Part shown: piece after piece, positions 12,101 to 22,143 of the stretch
Numbering within the stretch: the stretch's first letter is position 1
How the letters are laid out: each line of letters begins with the position of its first letter
Notes under the pieces: model-generated
Databases searched by the model: none
Seen by the model: the letters and a program-made list of their open reading frames with translations, nothing else
What the model was told of the DNA's origin: nothing
Assembly (NCBI GenBank): GCA_032358255.1
Contig: JAULBX010025796.1
Span: 1 to 55,719 of the forward strand
Source of the DNA: Heterotrichella gracilis
Lineage: Eukaryota > Sar > Xanthophyceae > Tribonematales > Xanthonemataceae
Length of the DNA: 55,719 nucleotides
Reading direction: 5' to 3'
Translations under genes and position numbers: made by a program

Positions 12101-13757
12101 TGCCCTGCAGGTACAAGGGCAGTGGTTCAGCTGGGCGTGGGGTTGACACACAGTGGCCTTGCACGTTTTGCACACTGTATTCCCCCCTTGCGCTGAGGGT
12201 TTGTGGTTCAGTGCGGGCAGGTGAACACAAGGGCCTCCCCAATGCAACGAAGAGGTACAGGGTGTTACAGTCGCACACTGTAACACCAAATGCGCGCTGG
12301 GCTAGGGTTTAGGATTAACTGTGCTGGGGAAGTCTATTGTGATGAGGGTGGTTGAGTGTAGGGCAACCAGAGTGGCTTGCCGGGAAGCATTTCGGCCACT
12401 TGGCCATTCCGGCATTCCACTCACCATGCAGATCATCTCCAGCTCGTCTCGAGCCACAGCCGCCTCCACTGGGTTGGCAAACCCACACACACTGACTTGC
12501 ACGCGGCTGGGGCGGCCGACTGACCCGAGGCCAGCAGGTGCGCCGTCCAGCCCCACGCCGTTAACCATCATCCTGCACATCCACGAGACGCCACCCTCCT
12601 TGGGTACCTGGTAGACGTTCCTACGCGGATGGCAACGACCCTAAGTTAGGGTAAGGTTGTGCAAGGGCCCATGTGCAGGATGGTTGTGCGGTGGTTTCTG
12701 TGCAGCTTGCACCGCCACGCATTGACTGCCAATCTGGCTGAATTGCTATAATCCATGTAACTACATGATTGAACACCCAGACGGAATAGCACATTTATTT
12801 TATCTAGCCACAACCATACCACATGTCCACTTACTTGTATGTGAAGGCCTCAGGCACATGCTCCTTCAGCAGCGGCGCCAGCTCCACACCCTCAGTGGCC
12901 ACACCTGGGCTGCCAGACCCCACTCCTGACCCACCCCCTTGGACCGCTTTGCCCTCTGCCGATCCTGGCCTTGCGTTGGCACCTGTGGTTGCCACCTGTT
13001 GGCTAGCTTTGCATCCTGCCAGCCCTTGGTTAGCATTGCCCTTTGCCACCCCTTGACTTGCCCTTCCCCCTGGCCCCTCTGCCGGTGCGCTTCTACAGAT
13101 CGCCTCCATCCCATACTTCACCACCTGCAGGATAAAATTAAAATAAAAACGAGAATGGCTAGCACTCGGGTACATTTGTAGGGATTCTGAGTGTGAGGTT
13201 TGTTTGACCTTCCTACGCATGCATGCATGGTACTTGCTTTTCCTCCCCTGGGAATGGCTTGTGGTCCATAAAGTTTGGGGCAGACAACCAAACCATTATA
13301 TAATTGCCCCTGCTGTCAATGTGTGTAAGGGGCATTTCGGATAAGCCGTCATGTTGCATGTCCACCGTCGGCCCCCTCCCTCCCCCACTGCCACACCACT
13401 TTTTACCCATTGGCCACCGACACCACCGCCATTCCCAGAGGAAAACAAAGCTTGGATAAAAACTGAATATCGATAACCATCACCTGTTTTGGGGGTGCTG
13501 GCGCCACTTCCCCGGCCATCCCAGCTGGCGGGTACCTTTCGTCTGTCTTGGCAATGACAGCTGCCACCCGCGCATGTGCCTCTTCAAGGGAAATGACACA
13601 GGGGAGGAGGAACTGCTGCAGGGCAGCTGCCGCTGCTGAGGTGTCAATGGCGTGGCCCCCTGCGGGGAAGTACAGCGCCTCCACCTGCAATGAGCAATTA
13701 AGGTTAATGCTTTAGGCTTTAGGGTTTTGCGTGCCACCTTGCGTGCCCCCCTACACA

Positions 13758-13795
<38 letters not shown>

Positions 13796-16700
13796 ACAAA
13801 ACTACAGTGCCCTCCACTTGGACAAGTCAATTTCTCGAGTCTTCATACCCCCCATGACTGCAGCGATTCCCCCAAAAGTAAGCAGCAGATATTTGGCAAA
13901 TCCCCACACAAAAGCTCCGACTACAATCCCGAAGGCAATTCCATGTTTCCTGCCTTATAATTTATAAGTTATGAACGAAACGCTCAAATGAAGATCAGCA
14001 GGACTGGTTTGCTAGAAAACAATTTGTTGTCTATGTGATCCATTTCACAAGCATATTACCGACCACTGCTACCTCCACCATCAACAACGGTAGCTCAAAG
14101 GCAGACTGTCTCACCTGGACATCACAGATGGGCCTGTTCAGTTAGCGCTGCTGCATATTTTTAGGACTTCCTTATCGATGCCCCCAACTCTACACCACAA
14201 GCGCAGCGGGTGCACCACACACGCCTCCACAGTGCTAGGGTTTTGGGTGTAGGGTTTCCTTACCCGCGGCTCCACTCTGCAGTGCAGCGCATCCGCCGCC
14301 ACACACGCTTCCACAGGAGTGGCCAGTCCAGCCACATTCATGTCCCGCCCCTCCCGGTGTACCCGCGCGTAGCAGTTCTTTGCCCTCCACGACACACACC
14401 TGCACCAAGGGGCGACAAACAGCTGAAGGGGGGTATGGAAGGACCAAGCACTGGACCGTAAACCCTAAACCCTGTCCCTCTATGACAACCTGGACAGAGC
14501 GGTGGATTCTCGGCGGGAGGGATGAAGCGATCAGTAATGCAGAACTGTAACCCCACAGAGTGTACTTTCCAGTGACAGCTGGGGTTGTATGCAGCAACCA
14601 AGCATCAGCCCTTACTCGTGCACCATGCCTTAAAGAATTAGGGTATCCCCAGCCGAGTGCCTGGGGTAGCCTTGCAGACAGTTGTGCCATTGGTCACTAA
14701 TGTCCATTTTCCTAAACATGCAGTGCTTGATTACTGCGTGGCGCTGCTAGAAAGGCACGCGTGGCAGTGCTAGCAACCCATGCAGTGGCCAACCCCGTGC
14801 CATTGAATGCAAGGTCTCCTTTTCCAGGGGCTGACCTCGGTGAGGGTGTTTAGGGTATAGGGTGCGCACCTGAGCCCATATTTGCTGCCTCCGGAAGAGC
14901 GTACACCCTTTTTCTTTTCCCGAGCAGCATTCTCTGCCAGCTGGCGAAGGATTGCCAGAGCCTCCTGGGAGCAACCCACCCTCTCATCCACACACTGCCC
15001 CTCCTCACTCCCCCTGACAGAAGCACCACAGTAGCTGTCGTCACTTTCTGCCTCAGAGCTGCTTTCCTTCCCTCCCCCCTCCTCCCAGTACCCATCATCT
15101 GCAGCGCCCCCCTTGCCACCAACTGCGGGTAAAGCACCCCCGCCCCATTCCTCCTCCCGGCCCCCCCAATCTGCATCTGCCCCCTTGTCACCACCCTCTG
15201 GAAGCACACCACCACCCCCATGCTGTCGCTGCTCCCTCTCAGCTTTCCTCCTCAGGTACGTTTCTGCCCTTCCGATCGCCCCCTGTATGCGCCCCTGCGC
15301 CTCCTTGTGGCTCAGATGCTGATTCGCCTCCATGCGGCAGTACTTGATCAGGCTGTGGGTGGCGGTGGCGACGTCGATGGGGCTGGGGCCCTTGCTGGGG
15401 AAATTTGGCGGGGTGTCCTGCAGGGGAGGGCATATTATGATGAATGACGCAAGCAGAATTCACCAGGTTGTGGATGGCAGTGGCAATGTCAATGGGGCTG
15501 TGGCGCTTGCTGGGGAAATATGACAAAGATCCTAGGGGTACCTTGCTGGGGAGCATTTTCAGCTGGAATTTCACCAAAGATTCAGAGAGAACCACATATC
15601 ATTTAATTAATATGCATCATGAATGCGGCAGTACTTCACCCGGAGGTGGGTAGCCATATTGGTGGGGCTGCAGTGACCTTGCTGGAATAGGCCAGACGGC
15701 AGGCGACAACTATATCCAAATTGGATGGCCTAATTTTCCAGCATAGATGCGACCTTGCACCATACCCCACTGTTAAGTCAGCACTGTGCCATTGACCACC
15801 GCATTGACCATCTCACATCTCCCCCTCCCAGCACATCGAAACCACTCACCTTGTCCCCTGACACCCCTAGCAGCACATCATATGCCACTGCCGCCTCTAC
15901 AGGGGTGTCCAGCCCTACTGCGGTCCATGTGACACCAGATCGCACAAGCGTCGCAGCGAAGCCAACCCCTGACCTCTTCACACCCCTGCAGGCAGGCAGC
16001 GGAGTTGGCCATGCTGTGGGTGGTGATGCTGGTGATAGTTATGGTGGGCTTAACGCGCAGTAGAGTAGCAATGCAACATGTTGACCAATCATGACGCTGC
16101 AAGAGATGATGATGATGATGGTGGTGGTGCTCTGTGCAAAGGGTTAACCAAACGTTGTAGCAGGGCTGTTAATACTACAAATCAGATGTTAGTACTATAT
16201 ATCATTCCTGGTGTATAGTGCTATCACCCCTGGCTGCAGCGATCCTGGGCTTCACGTTAAAGTGGATGGGAATGATGCTGACTGGATGGGGTTCAAAGTA
16301 ACAGATCAAGAAAGGTGCACACCACTGAATTAACCAACGAACTACCGCTTGCGTACGGTCATTTCATCACAACAGGGCAGCAAACGTCACCAGGAGCAGG
16401 GGCCTGTCATCTGGGGTGTGGGTTACAGCAACGCACCGATAGCCATGTTTGAACTGGGGTAGTCTGGAATCCTCATCCACTTCCATCATCTGTTTGGAAG
16501 CATCCACAGTGGGAATTCCCTCCCCTCGTTCCTCCTCCTCCTCATCATCATCCGATTCCAGCAGAACCACTCGCTGCCGCCTCTTTATGCTGGCTCCCTG
16601 GGGACCACTGCCTCCCTTTGGGATGAGCTTTGGTGCAGCTGGGGATGCACCATTGCCTCCCTTGGGGATTGCCGCTGGTGCACTTGGGGACGCCGCACTC

Positions 16701-19700
16701 CGCCCGGTCCCGTTGGCACGGCGAGCAGCTTTCTCCACCAGGTAGCTCTCTGCCCTGTGCACCGCCCGCTGCACGCGCTGTTTCGCCTGTGCGAGGCTCA
16801 GCTCCTGGCCTGCCTTGCCGCAGTGCAGCACCAGGTCCCTCACAGCAGCATGCGAATTAATCTCCCCTTGGTATTTGCTGGGGAAGTTCTGTAGCGCTTC
16901 AGGGTCCTGCATCCGCCAAGCGGCAAAAGGGTCTGGGTATTGGGCCAAGGGTCTGGGGTTTAGGGTTTGGGGTCACAGAGGAAGTTGTGTCGCACATCCT
17001 GCACCCGCCACGTGGCCGCCAAGATATAAAAGCCCCAAAAATTGCTGACGTATTGAGATAACCCCCAAAGGAAAATGCTAGCATGCACACAATTATATCA
17101 AGGCTATACCAGCGACACATCGTTGCTCAGGTTTAACTTACCGCAAAAAAATATAACAATGGACATGGCCGTGGTTGATTGTCTAGAAGAACCTTCCCAG
17201 GCAACATGGGCTGACCCAGCTATTCTGGCCCTTCAAGCGCGCAAATTCAGTAGCAGTACAAGCAGTGTTTGCCAGACCTGCCTGGCGCCGCATGTATAGG
17301 GGGTTGACTGCTAACCTTCGGCTTTAGCGGGAATGCATGATTTTACACACATAAAAGCAGTATGCATTACTCTTTCTTTAAATCATGATCATGTGTTGAT
17401 TTTATCAACATTGAAACCCATTATGTTCCTCTGCCACCCACCCACCTTCCTCCCAGACTGCTGCAGCAACACATCATGCACCACAGCAGCCTCCACAGGC
17501 GAAGCCATCCCCACCACAATCCACATGCCGCCGTTGACTCTGATGTAGGCTGAAAAGCGCTCCTCGCCCACCTCTTTCAGTTGCTTGCTGCTGTAGGTTT
17601 TGACTCCCCTGCATGGCATGGGAGTCCAGGAGGTGCAGGAGCGTGTTGTGCTGTAAGCAGATTTTAAGCAGGGTTTTAACACTTCACCTTATGCGATGTG
17701 CTGTAAGCAGAGTGTAAGGGATGGATGGCAGAGGGCGCGAAGTTGGCCGAGGTCCACCAGCATAGGGTAGCAATATGGGGTTAACCCTCCACACATGAAA
17801 ATGAACTCACCACAGAAGTGATATTTCCCCCTTGACAATGGGGGTGCCAGGGTGGCAACAGTAGAGGGCCCTTGGCTTTCTACCTTAAACCCTAATATAA
17901 TTCATTATTCGATTGATTAATTGAAATAAGCTGGTATTCACCCTCCTCGTACATGTCCACGACTTCTACTGTTTAGGGTTTAGGGTTTAAGGATCGAGTG
18001 TGCATGCTAGCCATAGCTGGCTGTCAAAATTCTCAAAGGAACTGAACCGATGACACATTTAAAAACCAGGCCTGATCCACATGGCATGGCTTTATATTAC
18101 CTTTGAAACAGACTCTTGGTGGAAATGGGCGATGCTTGCTGTACAACACCTGCTTAAGCTTATGCTTGCTGTACAACACCTGGGGAGGCAAGTCAAGGCG
18201 TAGGGATTCTGTAACCCACCTGTAGCCATGCTTGTTCCTTGAGGGCTTGTCCCCGGTGGCCTTGGGTAGTAGTGATGCCACACCATGAAGACCATCCCCT
18301 GGCACTCCTGCATCAGAATCCCCCCCTGCGTTGCTGCCCCTGACCGCATCCCCCTCCATGTGTGCCTCATCACCATCGCCCCCTTGGTCAGCATTTGCTC
18401 CCCCCCGCGACCCACCACCACTGCCCCTCTGCCTCGCTTTGCTGCTGGCCATGTCTCCACCCATGTGTGGCCCATCATCGTTGCTCCCTTGGTCAGCATT
18501 TGCTCCCCCTCTGGGCTCAAGAACTGTGCCCCCCTGGATGTTGACGGCTGTCATCAATCGTCTGCTGCCAGCTGGCTGGTGGTGAGAGATGCCCTCAAGA
18601 TCACGATCAGGCTCAACCAGGCGTAGTGCACTGGCAACTGGCTTGTGGTGAGAGATGTCATGGAGAGTCCGGCCAGGCTCATGATCAGCCAGGCGCAGTT
18701 GCCGGGCGGCAGCTGGTTTCTTGTGAGGGGTGTCACCAGAGCCATGACCATGCTGATGATGCGCTGGGGACGGTCCCTTGACTGCTGATTTGGGGTCCAA
18801 GATGGCATAAAAATCACGATCAGGCTCGATATCAGCCAGGCATTGCCCCTTGACAGCTGGCTTGTGGGAAGAGATGACATTGCAATCAGCATCCGGCACA
18901 GGATCAGCCAGGAGTGGGAGTGGCTCTGGGGGATCCCTGGCAGCCGGCTTGGGATCAGCAATTCCATCGGAATCAGCATGAGGCTTGGCGCAGCCTGCTG
19001 CATCGGCGCTTGGTGATCCCTGGAGTCGGCAGCAATCATGATCATCATCATCATCTGCGCTGGAAGAGTCACTGGATGATGAGGAGCTGCTGCTGTCATC
19101 GTCGCTGGATGATGAGGAGCTGCTGCTGTCATCGTCGCTGGATGATGAGGGGACACTGATGGCTGGTGGCAAAGCCTCCTGTGGTGGTACATCCTCCCCT
19201 GTTTTAGCCGTAGAACACGCGCTCAAATGATGGATGAAAGTGCAAAAGTTTATTCGAGCAAAACAAGTGAGACTAAGTGATTTTGAAAAATGCTTACACC
19301 CTAAACCCTATCAGTTTAAACTGCTTAGTATATTGTTTGGATGGATTTTACTACTTCTACCCGTGAACCCCATGCAAGATTCCTGGCACCGTTGTCCCAC
19401 ATGTTTATCACACCTGCCACCGATGACCTAGGTGACTCAGGCGGCTTCAGCCAGCTCCCCTCCCCATCCAGATACTCCGCCGCCCTCCATATCGCTTCAT
19501 TGATGCGCCGCTTGGCCTGCTTATCGGTGATATCTTCCCCATGAAGCTGCTGGTACTCTGGCCGCAGGTGTAAGATGGCAGTTGCCGTCACCTCGTTTGC
19601 GTTGCCGGTGAAGTTGTCGATCCAGTCCTCCTGAGTGTGGTACGCAGCAGAGGCAAAGGGTTTTAGTACTTACCCGACTTACCAAATAAAGGGGGGGAAA

Positions 19701-19966
19701 TTGCCAAACGGTTTTCGTGTTTGACAATAAAAAATCTTGCAAAAATCTTGTAAGGTTCAGGAGCATATGCCTCCCCTCCCATCCAGTATTAACTCACGTC
19801 ATCCGGTTCGACTCCTGCCTGTTGCATGATGAGGTCCCGAGCCATGGCTGCTTCCACGTCGGTGGAGAAGCCCCCTAGCTCCCATTCCCTCCCTTGGTGG
19901 CGACCGCTGGCGAGGAAAGTGGTGGCGCCACCTGGCTCTTGCACCAGCTGCACCCCCTGCCAGGGT
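6185..19966 (-). CDS. Giant modular protein: five AP2-like domains, H modules, RS-rich region, SPOC-like domain
   Basis: Exons in transcript order: 19798-19966, 19414-19630, 18220-19198, 17811-17879, 17446-17608, 16437-16906, 16055-16096, 15850-15985, 14870-15417, 14552-14578, 14264-14399, 13484-13684, 12835-13124, 12425-12620, 11922-12104, 11460-11556, 9708-11057, 9311-9483, 9231-9269, 8669-8809, 7475-8359, 6504-7163, 6185-6271. All phases agree over about 2,418 codons. The first exon begins in phase 2, so at least one 5' exon is missing. The small exons 16055-16096 and 14552-14578 are the least certain. The layout is AP2-like plus helical module plus disordered acidic or Ser/Pro-rich linker, five times; then a 450-residue Pro/Ala-rich exon, a basic RS-like nuclear-type segment, three D-(Y/F)-(T/I)-P-L repeats and a SPOC-like domain. 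I infer a nuclear DNA- or chromatin-associated regulator. It could instead be two genes, but unbroken phasing argues for one. Confidence 0.65.
6504..6880 (-). other. SPOC-like domain of the giant gene
   Basis: This is the 3' part of exon 6504-7163. Landmarks are VWQGSITLD, CAMRSWGAQ, LPPNLVVSAHSPERDFDP, WTGGVYMVSRNQ, WMAHRTTTLRIQKKVAVVEG and LLLFHPDRGLAGAVKAWLPE. Upstream in the same exon lie three D-(Y/F)-(T/I)-P-L-x-x-P-P repeats. A final 28-residue exon (6185-6271) follows. The family call is by pattern only. Confidence 0.5.
7475..8359 (-). other. RS-like basic and linker exon
   Basis: An 885-base exon in phase 0 on both sides. It starts with helical sequence (ALASVLAMARLSVKGG; LVDEAKQCIALAEV), then a basic Arg/Ser stretch (GRGRRRSSSRDDRDSRGKR) that resembles an RS region and a nuclear localisation signal, then Gly/Ser/Glu-rich linker. 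Confidence 0.65.
9708..11057 (-). other. 450-residue Pro/Ala/Gly-rich disordered exon
   Basis: A single 1,350-base exon, phase 1 to phase 1, coding mostly Pro, Ala, Gly, Ser and Lys with a repeated A-R-P-K-T-A-P-(P/S)-G motif. Its last 50 or so residues become structured (VAVVESQAVLRRLYLSRGG) and continue into exon 9311-9483 (GHVVEVVMPGGAPRLLKVRG), which I cannot assign to a family. Confidence 0.65.
11922..12104 (-). other. Helical module H5 (exon)
   Basis: It codes GVSQPLAQRALCDFYQAAQA and AATRVRLAVRQAKERLEAK, a divergent copy of the H module lacking the F-P-S-K lead. Decayed partial copies of its 5' edge lie at about 12141-12165 and 12205-12235 in the preceding intron. Confidence 0.55.
12425..12620 (-). 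other. AP2-like domain 5 (exon)
   Basis: It reads VPKEGGVSWMCRMMVNGVG, then an inserted Gly/Pro/Ala loop, then VQVSVCGFANPVEAAVARDE. The loop between strands is longer than in the other copies. It runs from phase 2 to phase 0. Confidence 0.6.
13484..13684 (-). other. Helical module H4 (exon)
   Basis: The exon codes ALYFPAGGHAIDTSAAAAAL and ISLEEAHARVAAVIAKTDER, aligning with the F-P-S-K...I-D and L-S-x-x-x-A-x-x-R-V pattern of the other modules. It runs from phase 0 to phase 0. The linker follows as a separate exon at 12835-13124, rich in Gly, Ala and Gln. Confidence 0.6.
13751..13790. repeat. (AC)n microsatellite
   Basis: A near-perfect AC dinucleotide run lies in the intron before module H4. 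Confidence 0.95.
14264..14578 (-). other. AP2-like domain 4 (two exons)
   Basis: Exons 14552-14578 (27 bases, tentative) and 14264-14399. Together they read KVHSVGCVSWRAKNCYARV, then DMNVAGLATPVEACVAADAL, close to the AP2/ERF pattern G-V-S-W-x-x-x-x-x-x-W-x-A-R. The intron after it begins with telomere-like CCCTA-type sequence just past the donor. Confidence 0.6.
14870..15417 (-). other. Helical module H3 plus Gly/Glu/Ser linker (exon)
   Basis: The exon begins DTPPNFPSKGPSPIDVATAT, continues with LSHKEAQGRIQGAIGRAETYL, a long Gly/Asp/Glu/Ser linker, and ends S-K-Y-G-L plus a phase-2 split codon. It is homologous to exon 16437-16906. Confidence 0.7.
15461..15541 (-). repeat. Decayed intronic copies of the H3 exon start
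   Basis: The first 75 or so bases of exon 14870-15417 (original 15345-15422) recur at 15461-15541 about 116 bases upstream in the transcript sense, still coding F-P-S-K...P-I-D-I-A-T-A. A third, more decayed copy lies at about 15644-15690. All are within the intron between AP2-like domain 3 and module H3. Confidence 0.7.
15850..16096 (-). other. AP2-like domain 3 (two exons)
   Basis: Exons 16055-16096 (tentative) and 15850-15985. The second codes GVKRSGVGFAATLVRSG, then TAVGLDTPVEAAVAYDVLL, the clearest AP2-like signature in the gene because it keeps the A-Y-D of the helix. Confidence 0.65.
16437..16906 (-). other. Helical module H2 plus acidic linker (exon)
   Basis: The exon begins DPEALQNFPSKYQGEINSH, continues with the helix ELSLAQAKQRVQRAVHRAE, then has Ala/Pro/Gly-rich sequence, a basic patch (KRRQR), an Asp/Glu run and F-K-H-G-Y-R at the exon end. 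It runs from phase 0 to phase 2. Confidence 0.65.
17446..17879 (-). other. AP2-like domain 2 (two exons)
   Basis: Exons 17811-17879 and 17446-17608. The best-preserved part reads ERFSAYIRVNGGMWIVVGM then SPVEAAVVHDVLLQQSG, closely following the AP2/ERF second and third strands and helix. The intron falls at G-V-K in phase 2. Confidence 0.6.
18220..19198 (-). other. Ser/Asp-rich acidic linker exon with 39-base coding repeat
   Basis: This exon codes about 325 residues of low complexity. At 19053-19152 a 39-base unit repeats about 2.5 times and codes alternating Ser and Asp runs. Downstream there are repeated His-Lys-Pro-Ala and His-Gln-Pro-Ala blocks. The exon ends in K-H-G-Y-R split at phase 2, the same boundary used by linker exons 16437-16906 and 14870-15417. 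Confidence 0.7.
19414..19630 (-). other. Helical module H1 (exon)
   Basis: This is the first copy of a module found after every AP2-like domain: a short N-F-containing lead, a helix (ATAILHLRPEYQQLH), then I-T-D-K-Q-A-K-R-R-I-N-E-A-I-W-R-A-A-E-Y-L. The shared pattern is (L/I)(S/T)xxxAxxR(V/I)xxA(I/V)xRAExYL. I do not recognise a named family. Confidence 0.55.
19798..19966 (-). other. AP2-like domain 1 (exon)
   Basis: The exon codes a three-strand plus helix pattern: WQGVQLV, ATTFLASGR, EWELGGFST, then the helix DVEAAMARDLIMQQAG. The G-F/L-x-T-x-x-E-A-A-x-A-x-D signature is that of AP2/ERF domains. The start of the domain lies in an unidentified upstream exon. It ends in phase 0, as do all the other AP2-like exons here. 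Confidence 0.6.
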
Positions 19967-22143
19967 CTGTACAAGGGGGGAAGGGTGAGGAAATGGTCGG
20001 AATGGGGAGGTTGCAGTGGCTGCCAGTGGCTGGAAGGGTGTATCAGGGTTTGCAAGAGGGGTTCAATGGCAGACGCAGGCCTTAGGAGTGGTTCAAGATG
20101 TGTCAAGGGTGCAAATAGAACAACACTGAAGTGCACGTTTTCTTGCGGTGGTCATCCAGCTTTGCACGGAAGGTCAATGCTATTGAAAGAATAAATTGGG
20201 GACCTCTAAGGACGTCAATTTCGTTGCAGTTCATATGTCAATGCTGTGCAAGTAGGGTGGGTGACATGTCTTGCAACACCCTAAACTGAACCCTACACAG
20301 TGGTGAGTGCACCTGTCTTGTGCCATAGCTGGCAGGCGCCTGCAGCCTACTCAGTGGTCGACCATGCTGGCGTTACATCCACCTGAGTACCACGTAAAGC
20401 GACAGAGTGGGCCTCCTTGCTGGTTGCCCAGTGTCCGAGTGATGCAGGCATGCATATACGTGCAAGGTAGTAGGGCAAGGGAGGTGTGACAATGGCAAGC
20501 TTTGACACCACAGGCACTCGATGGTTTTCCAAGCAGCACAGAGAAGACGGGAATGGAAGTTCAAAGTGCAGGGGAGCCAAGGCAGGTGGGAGCGAGGACA
20601 CTCTGACTACTGCCACCAGCAAACGGTGGGGACCCAGCATTCATGGCCTGGGTCACATGTCGTTAGGTAGCTCGGTGCTCAACAGTGCAGCTGTGTTGTT
20701 TGTTGACGTTGAAAGTACCTGTGTCTTGCCTGGTTTCTCGGGTAGGACCGTATTGGTCCTCGGCTAGGGGTCTAGCTGCTCAGTTGGTTCTGAGTGGCTC
20801 GCCCTGCACAAGCCACTGGCTTGCAGACTTGTTCAAAATACGAATACAAAGCCGAATACCTTACAGCGGAAGTTACAGGTGTCTATAGCGCCAAAGGTCA
20901 ACGTTTTGGCCAAGTTCCCAGTGGAACTCGCCAGAAAAAGTCGCACATACCGGTGAGCTTGCACGCCCAACGCAGCAAACAGTGTGAACTACTGGCTATA
21001 ACTGCAACTGGGATATCAACCGGCAATCAATAAGGGCTAAAGTCTTGCTACGCTGCAATTTGTTGCCTGCAAACTTCTCAGAAGGCTTCGAAGTGTCCCC
21101 GTCAGATAGCTGTATCATATCACCCTGTTTGTCATGACTTGCAAGTCTAGTTTGCAGGCTGCAGCTGGCAATAAAGCTGCCAAGACGCGGTCTCGCCGTG
21201 TTTGTAGGAAAGGCTGCGTCCTTGCTGTGTTATTAAAGCGCTGTGGGGCTGACACCGAGCTCCCGGTTACTACATACATGATTGGGATGGTTTGATTGGT
21301 GTCCCCACCCTCCGGGCGAAGTAGCCTTCGCTGAGCACACTTTTGAAGCGGTACTAGATTAAAAACGTCTTTGCTAACTGGAACACTGTGACTTATCAAG
21401 AGGGACCGTGGGGTTCGTTGCAGGTCCCCACCACCCACCACCCAGCTGGGTAGGATGTCTCCCACTTCGTGCCCTGTCGAATGTCTTCTTGGTTGTTCCT
21501 TATGACTTTTCTAAAGCGCTGAGGGAGACTTTGCTTACCGTGCGTGAGGTGAGCTGCAACGCATATCATGCACTTGGCCACCCGTGCTCTATGTACTGCC
21601 CCTTGATCCAGCTCGAACAGGGTCCTGGTAACAGGATCCGACAACTATCACTCTGTAGGCTGCTGATCCAAAACCCGTGTATGCCACATCTATTGCCCAT
21701 GTCACACCATGTGGTACCCAACCACCTGTGCGCACCCTAGCACCTATATCTGTAGGTAGCCTAGGGCTGTACTGTGGTCCTGTTTACACCCTACAGCCTT
21801 AACCCTAGCACATGTACCCTGTGATAGCCTGCCTGTGCACACACCACTTCGCACACTAAGTGCAGGCCACTGGGCGCTTGTATCCTATCAAGGTACCTAG
21901 GGGCGGAACCTATCGCACCATACGCCATGGCCTGCCCAACATTGCTGCCCTGATTTGGCTTTGGTCACAGGTAGCCCCTACCACCACCACCACACACCAC
22001 CACCACCGCCACCACCATTGCCACCACCACCATCACCACCGCCATCACCACCACCACCGCCACCACCACCACCGCCACCACCACCACTGGGCCGCCCATG
22101 GTCCCAGGCCGCTCATAGCCACAACCACTGTACCTCCTCACCA
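19967..22143. other. Divergent intergenic region, missing 5' exon(s) of the giant gene
   Basis: This should contain at least one upstream exon of the giant gene (ending in phase 2) and both promoters. I could not pick the exon out with confidence. The reading frame upstream of 19966 stays open only to about 20151 and has no ATG. No other family is recognisable. Confidence 0.45.
21978..22090. repeat. CAC/CCG-rich trinucleotide repeat
   Basis: An imperfect CCA/CAC/CCG trinucleotide run lies about 50-160 bases upstream of the start of the Cys-rich membrane protein. It gives spurious His- or Pro-only frames, which I do not count as coding. Confidence 0.9.

Noticed and set aside
20307..21740. Several 60-116-codon frames between the giant gene and the Cys-rich gene
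   Set aside because: No recognisable domain and no phase-compatible link to the phase-2 start of exon 19798-19966; kept only as a region where a missing 5' exon should be sought.
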